Shown: piece by piece, positions 24,203 through 30,175 of the stretch
How positions within the stretch are numbered: the first letter of the stretch is position 1
How the letters are laid out: each line of letters starts with the position of its first letter
NCBI GenBank assembly: GCA_002441045.1
Contig: DJWQ01000230.1
Location: 15,037 to 45,211, forward strand
Direction of reading: 5' to 3'
DNA length: 30,175 nt
Source: Firmicutes bacterium UBA6226
GTDB lineage: Bacteria > Bacillota_A > Clostridia > Peptostreptococcales > Acidaminobacteraceae
The notes under the pieces: model-generated
Database searches by the model: none
What the model was told of the DNA's origin: nothing
What the model saw: the letters and a program-made list of their open reading frames with translations, nothing else
Position numbers and translations under genes: made by a program

Positions 24203-25024
24203 ATGGAAAAAGTACTAATACATCATAATATAAAAGCGGACTCAATGAATGTGAAGAAAGCTTTGACGGAGTTACTACTATCTAAAGGTAAACAAATTGT
24301 TACTGATCAACCAGATGTGATCATTGTTATCGGTGGCGATGGAACGATGCTAAGTGCAATCAGAAAGTACAGACATTTGAAAAAGCCGTTTGTTGGCATA
24401 GACACAGGAACACTTGGATTTTTAACGACGATTATGCCGGATAACCTAGAGAAAATATTTGATGTTCTAGATTCTAAGAATTATAGAATTATGTCCTATC
24501 CGCTATTAATGGTAAATACAAAAACCTTAAGTGGAGAAATTTATACGGATTTCGCGTTTAATGAAATCACCATTAAGCACGTTGAGCCGAAGCTTATGGA
24601 AGCGAAAGTTTACCTTGATTCGAAGCCGTTTAATTACTTTACTGGTGATGGGCTTATCGTTTCTACACCTATGGGTGCAACTGGTTATGCGATTTGGGCA
24701 GGTGGTGCTGTTGTACATTCAGATATACCAGTCTATCAAATAACACCTTTGACACCTAATGATAATAGTGTGAACCGACCAATGAGTTCCACTATGATCG
24801 TTCCGATTCAAACCTGTTTAGATATTAATATCATTAAAGCACATAAGAGAAAAGTCATTGTGGCATGTGATGGGATCAAATTATCAAATGAGTACATTGA
24901 AGACATTCACGTCAAAGTGGCACCTGATATGACCATTGATGTTATTCGTTCGGATGAATTTGATTACTTTGATCTTTATAAAAGAAAAATAATTGATAAG
25001 AACATCAGAAGAGTATTAGAGTAA
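24203..25024 (+). CDS. nadK: NAD kinase
   Basis: A 273-residue NAD kinase (PpnK) that phosphorylates NAD to NADP in the cytoplasm with ATP or polyphosphate. The catalytic GGDGT is at 44-48 and continues TMLSA; GIDTGTLGFLTT follows, as does the conserved DGLIVSTPMGATGYA block. N-E in FNEI is also present. Length is usual for Gram-positive NadK (about 265-290). The start at 24203 lies 2 bases after the radical SAM stop. In many Clostridia nadK sits with argR and recN; here it is with a radical SAM gene and a TPR gene instead. Confidence 0.95.
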   Translation: MEKVLIHHNIKADSMNVKKALTELLLSKGKQIVTDQPDVIIVIGGDGTMLSAIRKYRHLKKPFVGIDTGTLGFLTTIMPDNLEKIFDVLDSKNYRIMSYPLLMVNTKTLSGEIYTDFAFNEITIKHVEPKLMEAKVYLDSKPFNYFTGDGLIVSTPMGATGYAIWAGGAVVHSDIPVYQITPLTPNDNSVNRPMSSTMIVPIQTCLDINIIKAHKRKVIVACDGIKLSNEYIEDIHVKVAPDMTIDVIRSDEFDYFDLYKRKIIDKNIRRVLE

Positions 25025-25068
25025 GCTTGTGTTACAATTTTAATCAGATTTAAAAGAAAGAGGACGTT

Positions 25069-26211
25069 ATGCAAACAAAATTTGACCAAATCCTAAATAA
25101 ATTATTGGACCGATTCGTTAATGAAGTGGTATTTATTGAACTTAAGGAAACGCATCAGTTTAATATCGACGGCATTGAAATGCCTGAAAATATTTCGTTG
25201 CCAGTTTATCTGGATGATTTGGCTAAAAATATTAAAACAGGGGATTTAGAGGTTATACCAACTGTAGGACTTATTAAAGGATTGGTATATATCGTTGGTT
25301 CAAGATCAACCATAGAAACTTATGAGTTTTATAAAAACATGTTGATTTCTCTCAATCAAGTGAAAGCTTATGGCGATTTAAATTTGACTGCTTCACTCTT
25401 AGTGGACGGGATAAATTATGCTGAAAGCAAGCAATATGCAAATGCAATCCTGTATTTTAGTGCAGTTAACGCTATTGATAAAGATAACCTAGATGCACTA
25501 TATAATATGGGAAGAGCTTTTGAGGATTTATCTGTTGAAGAAGGAAGAGATGAGTTGCGTCGATTGGCAATTAGCTGCTTTGAGTCTTGTCTTGCAATAG
25601 ATGATAATTTTGATCTTGCTCATTTTAGCTTAGGATTTCTATATTATAATGAAGAAAAGTACTTACAAGCAGAAAAGCATTGGATCAAAGCACTTCAACT
25701 TGGTATTTCAGATGAAATGAGAGAAGAGATAGCGGTTGGATTAGGACGTGTTAAAGATAAGGCGGCGTATGAACGAGGCTATGGTATGATCCTCGCGGGT
25801 AGGGTTGAAGAAGGACTTGAGATTCTAAAGACTCTGGAAGACGAGCATGATGAATGGTGGAATTTATTGTTTTTTATAGGTGTAGGTTACCGGATGCTTG
25901 AACAGTACGAAGATGCTCTTGGGTATTTTTTAAAAGTAATGACATTAAATACAGGCCATATTCAAACCATGAACGAGATCGGCATTTGCTTATTAACCTT
26001 AGGTGATTATAATGAAGCTGAAAGGTACTTTAAAGAAGCGATTCGGCTATCTCCACAAAACAGTGAACTTGTGTGTAATCTTGGTATCGTCCATTTTCAT
26101 AGAGGTGATTTGGATGAAGCAAGAAGATTGTTTGATAAAGCGAACGAACTTGCACCAGACGATGAAGTTGCTAAAATGTGGCTTGATCACATTAATAAAA
26201 AACTGATGTGA
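25069..26211 (+). CDS. Tetratricopeptide-repeat protein
   Basis: A 380-residue protein with no signal peptide or membrane segment. The first 110 residues (MQTKFDQILNKLLDRFVNE, rich in mixed alpha/beta text) match nothing I recognise. TPR-type helix pairs fill the rest, with family patterns such as AHFSLGFLYYNEEKYLQAEK, NEIGICLLTLGDYNEAERYF and NLGIVHFHRGDLDEARRLF, about five to six repeats, and a more divergent middle part. TPR proteins serve as scaffolds for protein complexes; the partner here is unknown. It begins 44 bases after nadK with an AGAGGA ribosome site, so it is probably in the same transcript, and it is followed by a terminator. Confidence 0.85.
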   Translation: MQTKFDQILNKLLDRFVNEVVFIELKETHQFNIDGIEMPENISLPVYLDDLAKNIKTGDLEVIPTVGLIKGLVYIVGSRSTIETYEFYKNMLISLNQVKAYGDLNLTASLLVDGINYAESKQYANAILYFSAVNAIDKDNLDALYNMGRAFEDLSVEEGRDELRRLAISCFESCLAIDDNFDLAHFSLGFLYYNEEKYLQAEKHWIKALQLGISDEMREEIAVGLGRVKDKAAYERGYGMILAGRVEEGLEILKTLEDEHDEWWNLLFFIGVGYRMLEQYEDALGYFLKVMTLNTGHIQTMNEIGICLLTLGDYNEAERYFKEAIRLSPQNSELVCNLGIVHFHRGDLDEARRLFDKANELAPDDEVAKMWLDHINKKLM

Positions 26212-26299
26212 TACATTAACATGATCCAAGCGCAAACTTATAGAAATATTCTAAATAACTTGATTTAGAAAAGTTATTAAAGATATGATGTTTATATCA

Positions 26300-26344
26300 A
26301 GAGCTGATGAGATCCTTTGGGACTTTATCAGCTCTATTATTTTG
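26300..26344 (+). terminator. Intrinsic terminator after the TPR gene
   Basis: AGAGCTGAT (26300-26308) and ATCAGCTCT (26327-26335) form a perfect 9-base stem; the tail ATTATTTTG is only moderately T-rich. Confidence 0.65.
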
Positions 26345-26435
26345 AGATAATATTTAATCGATACATTTAGAGTAAGTACTTAAAAAAGTCTGAAGAAATT
26401 TTAACAGTCTTAGTCATAGAATTTTACTAATTGTA

Positions 26436-26464
26436 TTGAAGCTTTCAAAAATTTATAGTAGAAT
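26436..26464 (+). promoter_or_regulatory. Promoter of the ptb-iorA-iorB operon
   Basis: TTGAAG (26436-26441), 17-base spacer, TAGAAT (26459-26464). No -24/-12 (sigma-54) element was seen, although such elements control some ptb operons. Confidence 0.6.
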
Positions 26465-26508
26465 GAGTTGAGATTAAAATTTTTGTTGAATACATCTAAA
26501 AAATATGT

Positions 26509-26517
26509 AAAAGGTGA
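26509..26517 (+). promoter_or_regulatory. Ribosome site that sets the ptb start
   Basis: AAAAGGTGA lies 4 bases before the ATG at 26522. An in-frame TTG at 26468 lies at the predicted transcription start and cannot be used. Confidence 0.8.
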
Positions 26518-26521
26518 AAAT

Positions 26522-27430
26522 ATGATTACAAAACTTGAAATGTTGGTTGATGCAGCTAAACAGGGAAAAACGATGAAATTAGTCGTGGCAGCTGCACATG
26601 ATGAGGATGTGCTTGGGGCAATTTGCAAAGCTGCAATCGATAAGATTATCGATCCGATTCTTGTTGGTGACAAAAATGAAATTCTAGCCATTGCCGACAG
26701 ACAGGGTTTAGAAGTTTCAAATTATGAAATTCACGATATTACCGATTTGTATGAAGCTGCAAAATTTTCAGTTAAGCTTGTTTCAGAAGGTAAAGGTGAT
26801 TTTCTTATGAAGGGTCTTATTGACACTTCAATTTTATTAAAAGCAGTATTGGATAAAGAATACGGCCTTAGAACAGATCGATTACTCAGTCATGTGATGA
26901 TTTATGAAGTACCACACTATCATAAATTAATCTATCTTACAGATGGTGGCATGAATATAGAGCCTTCATTTGAAGAAAAGGTCAAAATTACTGAAAATGC
27001 AATTGATGCTTGTAAAGCACTTGGTAATCAAGTGGTAAAAGTAGCGGCGATTGCTGCCAAAGAAAAGGTTTCTGAAAAGATGCCAACAACAGTTGATGCT
27101 AGAAAACTTCAAGAATTATGCGAGAAAGGTCACTTTGGGCCAAACGTAATTGTAGAAGGTCCATTGGCACTTGATTTAGCTATTTCAAAAGATGCTGCTG
27201 CTATTAAGAGATTTAAGAGCGAAGTATCGGGTGATGTTGATATTTTACTTGTGCCTACCATTGAAGTTGGCAATGGTATTGGTAAAACATTGACTTACTT
27301 GGCTGGAGCAGAATCAGCTGGAATCATTATGGGTGCTAAGGTACCAGTAGTTTTAACTTCAAGAGCTGACAGTTATGAGGCGAAACTGTATTCAATCGCT
27401 CTTGGATCAGTTATTTCAATGAACAGTTAA
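26522..27430 (+). CDS. ptb: Phosphate butyryltransferase (acyl-CoA:phosphate acyltransferase)
   Basis: A 302-residue member of the Pta/Ptb family, which converts an acyl-CoA and phosphate to an acyl-phosphate and CoA. The features fit Ptb rather than Pta: length near 300, TDGGMNIEPSFEEKVKITEN in the middle, VEGPLALDLAIS and VPTIEVGNGIGKTLTYLAGA near the end. The next two genes make acyl-CoA from 2-oxoacids of aromatic or branched amino acids, so its substrate here may be aryl- or branched acyl-CoA rather than butyryl-CoA. A kinase (buk or ackA) to form ATP is not in the window. iorA follows after 30 bases that carry its ribosome site. Confidence 0.88.
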   Translation: MITKLEMLVDAAKQGKTMKLVVAAAHDEDVLGAICKAAIDKIIDPILVGDKNEILAIADRQGLEVSNYEIHDITDLYEAAKFSVKLVSEGKGDFLMKGLIDTSILLKAVLDKEYGLRTDRLLSHVMIYEVPHYHKLIYLTDGGMNIEPSFEEKVKITENAIDACKALGNQVVKVAAIAAKEKVSEKMPTTVDARKLQELCEKGHFGPNVIVEGPLALDLAISKDAAAIKRFKSEVSGDVDILLVPTIEVGNGIGKTLTYLAGAESAGIIMGAKVPVVLTSRADSYEAKLYSIALGSVISMNS

Positions 27431-27447
27431 TTGTTTAGAATATGTGT

Positions 27448-27453
27448 AAGGAG
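27448..27453 (+). promoter_or_regulatory. Ribosome site that sets the iorA start
   Basis: AAGGAG lies 7 bases before the ATG at 27461. The in-frame TTG at 27431, directly after the ptb stop, has no ribosome site and would put CVRSK-type residues before the family start MKVLMTGNEAVA. Confidence 0.8.
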
Positions 27454-27460
27454 TAAAATA

Positions 27461-29239
27461 ATGAAAGTTTTAATGACGGGGAATGAGGCGGTTGCCAGAG
27501 GTGCTTATGAAGCAGGTGTTACTTATGCGAGTGCATACCCGGGTACACCAAGCACAGAGATTTTAGAAAACATGGTCCAGTACAAAGACGATTTAGTGGC
27601 TGAGTGGGCACCAAATGAAAAGGTGGCACTTGAAACTGTAATCGGCGCATCTTTAGCTGGCGCAAGAACGATTGCTGCTATGAAACATGTGGGTGTTAAC
27701 GTTGCAGCAGATCCATTATTTACTATTGGTTATACAGGCGTAACTGGAGGTTTGGTTTTAGTATCAGCAGATGATCCAGGCTGTCATAGTTCTCAAAATG
27801 AACAGGACAACAGATACTATGCTAAGTTTGCTAAAATCGCGATGCTAGAGGCAAGCGATTCACAAGAATCAAAAGATTATGTTAAAGCAGCTTTTGAAAT
27901 ATCAGAAAAATTTGACGTCCCAGTTTTGTTCAGAATGACGACAAGAGTTTGTCACTCTAAAGGTCTCGTATCTTTAGAAGATAGAAAGCCAGTAGAAATT
28001 ATTCCATATAAAAAGCAACCACAAAAATTTATCGCTGCACCTGCACACGCTAAAATGTTACATCCTATAGTCGAAGATAAATTGGTTAGACTTGAACAAT
28101 TTTCAAATGAAACTGAGCTTAACAGAATTGAATGGGGTTCTAAAAAAATTGGTATTGTTACTTCTGGTGTTGCATATAATTATGCGAAAGAAGTATTTGG
28201 AGATGATGCTTCTTATTTAAAATTAGGTTTCACATTCCCATTGCCAATGGATAAAATCAGAGCATTTGCAAATGAAGTTGAAGTGCTTTATGTAGTTGAA
28301 GAACTAGAGCCATTTATTGAAGATCAAATGAAAGTGGCTGGTATACCATGTATTGGTAAAGAGAAGATTCCAAGAATTGGCGAATTAAATCCTGATATCG
28401 TTGCAAAGGCTTTATTAGGCATTGAAAGAGAGACAGTTCAACCAAATCCAGAACAAATCGTTGGTAGACCACCAACACTATGTGCAGGTTGCCCTCATAG
28501 AGGTTTCTTCTTTGCACTTAGCAAGAAAAAGAACGTCGTTATAACAGGTGATATCGGTTGCTATACTTTAGGATCGGCAGAGCCACTTAATGCAACGGAT
28601 TCAGTTATATGTATGGGTGCGTCAATTTCCATGGGTCACGGTGCTTCAAAAGCATTTAGCTTTAATAATGTAGATAAAAAGGTTGTATCGGTTATCGGAG
28701 ACTCGACTTTCTTCCATACAGGGATCAACTCTTTAATCCATGTTGCTTATAATAAAGGCAATACAGTAAGTGTTATCCTTGATAATAGAATCACTGGTAT
28801 GACTGGACATCAGGAAAATCCAGGAACAGGTTTCACATTACAAGGCGATCCTGCTAATATTATCGATATTCCACAACTTGTTAAGTCAATCGGTATCGAA
28901 CATGTAATTACAGTAAATCCACTTAAACTTAAAGAAGTTGATGCAGCTCTTGAAGAAGCTTTTGCTTACGAAGGGCCTTCTGTAATTATTACGAGATGGC
29001 CATGTGTTCTTAAAAACTTCTCTGAAGCGGATATTAAGGAATTTGATTTAAGTAAAAAACAATGCCATGTAATCGAAGATCAATGTAAAGGCTGTAGAGT
29101 ATGTACAAAAACAGGTTGCCCAGCAATCAGTTTTGATAACAAAACTAAAAAAGCTAAGATTGATAAGTACATGTGTGTCGGATGTGAAGTTTGTTTACAA
29201 GCATGTCCATTTAAAGCTATTGAAAGGGTCGGTGAATAA
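27461..29239 (+). CDS. iorA: Indolepyruvate:ferredoxin oxidoreductase, alpha subunit
   Basis: Alpha subunit (592 residues) of the two-subunit indolepyruvate ferredoxin oxidoreductase, which oxidises aryl-2-oxoacids made from Trp, Phe and Tyr (and perhaps branched ones) to acyl-CoA, CO2 and reduced ferredoxin. The N-terminal part starts GNEAVARGAYEAGVTYASAY and carries YPGTPSTEI. The thiamine-binding part has GDIGCYTLG, then GDSTFFHTGINSL and DNRITGMTGHQ. The C-terminal ferredoxin-like part has two cluster motifs, CKGCRVCTKTGCP and CVGCEVCLQACP. All key parts are intact. iorB starts 2 bases after the stop. Related specificities such as phenylpyruvate cannot be told apart by sequence. Confidence 0.93.
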   Translation: MKVLMTGNEAVARGAYEAGVTYASAYPGTPSTEILENMVQYKDDLVAEWAPNEKVALETVIGASLAGARTIAAMKHVGVNVAADPLFTIGYTGVTGGLVLVSADDPGCHSSQNEQDNRYYAKFAKIAMLEASDSQESKDYVKAAFEISEKFDVPVLFRMTTRVCHSKGLVSLEDRKPVEIIPYKKQPQKFIAAPAHAKMLHPIVEDKLVRLEQFSNETELNRIEWGSKKIGIVTSGVAYNYAKEVFGDDASYLKLGFTFPLPMDKIRAFANEVEVLYVVEELEPFIEDQMKVAGIPCIGKEKIPRIGELNPDIVAKALLGIERETVQPNPEQIVGRPPTLCAGCPHRGFFFALSKKKNVVITGDIGCYTLGSAEPLNATDSVICMGASISMGHGASKAFSFNNVDKKVVSVIGDSTFFHTGINSLIHVAYNKGNTVSVILDNRITGMTGHQENPGTGFTLQGDPANIIDIPQLVKSIGIEHVITVNPLKLKEVDAALEEAFAYEGPSVIITRWPCVLKNFSEADIKEFDLSKKQCHVIEDQCKGCRVCTKTGCPAISFDNKTKKAKIDKYMCVGCEVCLQACPFKAIERVGE

Positions 29240-29241
29240 TC

Positions 29242-29823
29242 ATGTCTGAAATTAAGAATATTCTATTATGTGGTGTTGGTGGTCAGGGAATTATCCTTGC
29301 ATCAAAAATCCTCGCGACTGGCCTAATTAAAGCAGGTTATGATGTTAAGATGAGTGAAGTTCACGGTATGGCCCAAAGAGGGGGTAGTGTAACAACTCAA
29401 GTTAGATACGGAGAAAAAGTTTATTCTCCTATTATAGGCAAAGGACAAGCAGATGTTTTGGTTTCATTTGAAACGATGGAAACACCTAGATGGATTGATT
29501 ACGTCAAGCCAAATGGTAAAGTTGTTATTAATGCCTATCAAATTCCATCTGCAACTATTTTGTCAGGTGCCGCAGAATATCCTGAAGGTGTTATTGAAGA
29601 TCTATCTTCTAAAGTTAATACGACTGTTTTTAAAGCAGCAGAATTAGCTGAAGAACTCGGTAATATCAAAACAATGAATGTCATCATCGTCGGTGCACTT
29701 GTTAAAGCTATGGGACTTGAGTCTGCAATTGATTGGACCGAGATCATTAAAGAAAACGTGAAAGAAAAGTTTATCGATATCAATATCAAAGCTTTTGAAA
29801 TTGGTATTAATCAAGTCAACTAA
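29242..29823 (+). CDS. iorB: Indolepyruvate:ferredoxin oxidoreductase, beta subunit
   Basis: Beta subunit (193 residues), the partner of IorA, homologous to the gamma subunit of the Por complex. The family text GVGGQGIILASKILATGL (11-28) and EVHGMAQRGGSVTTQVRYG is intact. Length is standard (about 190-200). It starts 2 bases after iorA, with a GGTG ribosome site in the end of iorA, and ends in a clean terminator, closing the ptb-iorA-iorB operon. Confidence 0.94.
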   Translation: MSEIKNILLCGVGGQGIILASKILATGLIKAGYDVKMSEVHGMAQRGGSVTTQVRYGEKVYSPIIGKGQADVLVSFETMETPRWIDYVKPNGKVVINAYQIPSATILSGAAEYPEGVIEDLSSKVNTTVFKAAELAEELGNIKTMNVIIVGALVKAMGLESAIDWTEIIKENVKEKFIDINIKAFEIGINQVN

Positions 29824-29856
29824 TAGTGTCTTTTAATCATATTTAAAGTAAGAACT

Positions 29857-29888
29857 ACGCCACTCTTTTAGTGGCGTTTTCTTTTTGT
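29857..29888 (+). terminator. Intrinsic terminator after iorB
   Basis: ACGCCACT (29857-29864) and AGTGGCGT (29870-29877) form a perfect 8-base stem over a CTTTT loop, followed by TTTCTTTTTG. Confidence 0.92.
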
Positions 29889-29932
29889 ATATTGATATAG
29901 TTTTCTGAATAGTTTTTCTTTTACATTTTAGC

Positions 29933-29961
29933 TTGACTCAAAAAATAAATGGTGTTATTAT
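29933..29961 (+). promoter_or_regulatory. Upstream rRNA operon promoter P1
   Basis: TTGACT (29933-29938), 17-base spacer, TATTAT (29956-29961), preceded by an AT-rich stretch that could act as an UP element. Confidence 0.65.
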
Positions 29962-30082
29962 AACTAAGCACCTGTCGAGAACACAAAAATGTTTAAGATG
30001 AGTGAGTAAAGCGTAATATATAAACATTGAGATTTATGTTAAATCGACGTTAAAAACTTTATGAAAAACTCTAAGAAAGATA

Positions 30083-30111
30083 TTGACAACGAAAACGAAC
30101 GGTGATATCAT
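30083..30111 (+). promoter_or_regulatory. Downstream rRNA operon promoter P2
   Basis: A consensus TTGACA (30083-30088), 17-base spacer, TATCAT (30106-30111) with a TGA extended -10. Tandem promoters of this kind drive rRNA operons in Firmicutes. Confidence 0.8.
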
Positions 30112-30116
30112 AAGAG

Positions 30117-30175
30117 AGTCGCCGCAAGACATTGCGGACACGAAGGTAATAAATAGGACCTTGAAAATTGAATAG
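30117..30175 (+). other. rRNA operon leader, cut by the window end
   Basis: After P2 comes a perfect hairpin CCGCAA-GACA-TTGCGG (30122-30137), then CCTTGAAAATTGAATAG (30159-30175), a motif common in leaders and spacers of Firmicute rRNA operons. The 16S gene would start just beyond the window; no rRNA itself is inside. Confidence 0.7.

Larger units (their letters stand above)
26212..26521 (+). other. 310-base gene-free stretch between the TPR gene and ptb
   Basis: It holds an AT-rich hairpin, AATAACTT (26254-26261) with AAGTTATT (26271-26278), the terminator at 26300-26344, a perfect 10-base palindrome TAAGTACTTA (26373-26382), and the ptb promoter at 26436-26464. No plausible protein or RNA gene was seen in it. 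Confidence 0.6.
29824..30175 (+). other. 352-base gene-free stretch: terminator, rrn promoters and leader
   Basis: Besides the sites listed separately, the region between the two rRNA promoters holds an inverted repeat AATGTTTA (29988-29995) with TAAACATT (30021-30028). The second arm can also pair with ATGTT (30036-30040), giving two exclusive hairpins in the P1 transcript. No protein gene was seen. Confidence 0.55.

Noticed and set aside
24531..24743. Second plus-strand open frame inside nadK
   Set aside because: It overlaps the conserved NadK catalytic region in another frame and has no ribosome site or family resemblance.
26373..26382. TAAGTACTTA palindrome upstream of ptb as an operator
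   Set aside because: A 10-base AT-rich palindrome about 55 bases before the -35 can arise by chance; no second copy or known motif supports it.
1..30175. CRISPR arrays, insertion sequences, prophage or toxin-antitoxin genes
   Set aside because: No regularly spaced repeats, transposase or integrase motifs, or typical toxin-antitoxin pairs were seen on reading both strands.

Overview
The window is an AT-rich chromosomal segment that reads as a strictly or mainly anaerobic, amino-acid- and pyruvate-fermenting member of the Clostridia (Firmicutes). The grounds are strong AGGAGG-type ribosome sites, extended -10 promoters, a T-box leader on argS, the zapA - U32 protein - mutS2 order, and two separate 2-oxoacid:ferredoxin oxidoreductases (PorGDAB and IorAB). 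Genus-level placement is not possible by eye; a Fusibacter/Acidaminobacter-like lineage is only a guess. No mobile element, CRISPR array, phage gene or tRNA gene was seen.

Layout. 1-1875: 3' part of pheT, cut off by the window edge, with a terminator. 2035-3372: a MATE efflux protein. 3462-5081: an ABC-F ATPase. 5298-5498: a cold-shock protein with a long structured leader and a CodY-like box upstream. 5665-6897: cvfB followed by an orphan PTS IIB-like protein. 7020-7565: zapA. 7676-12654: a U32/DUF3656 protein, a possible 37-residue protein, and mutS2. 12664-15206: pxpA and a fused pxpB-pxpC (5-oxoprolinase). 15208-16035 (minus): rhomboid protease, tail to tail with pxpBC. 16157-18128: T-box-controlled argS. 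18268-21273: porG-porD-porA-porB, with overlapping start and stop codons. 21409-22294 (minus): a two-gene unit of an unknown protein and a receiver-like domain without its phosphoacceptor aspartate. 22425-26211: a B12-binding radical SAM protein (DUF4080 type), NAD kinase and a TPR protein. 26522-29823: ptb-iorA-iorB. 29933-30175: tandem promoters and leader of an rRNA operon whose 16S gene would start just beyond the window.

How the genes work together. The metabolic core is ferredoxin-linked oxidation of 2-oxoacids. PorGDAB makes acetyl-CoA (or a related acyl-CoA), and IorAB makes aryl- or branched acyl-CoA that the adjacent Ptb can turn into an acyl-phosphate for ATP formation by a kinase encoded elsewhere. 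The remaining genes are mostly housekeeping: translation (PheT, ArgS, ABC-F, CvfB, U32 RNA-modification-type protein), division (ZapA), recombination and ribosome rescue (MutS2), 5-oxoproline clearance (PxpABC) and NADP supply (NadK).

No clear new defence or mobile system is present. The parts least explained by known families are the minus-strand pair at 21409-22294, the orphan IIB-like protein at 6523-6897, the possible 37-residue protein at 10175-10288, and the structured cold-shock leader.
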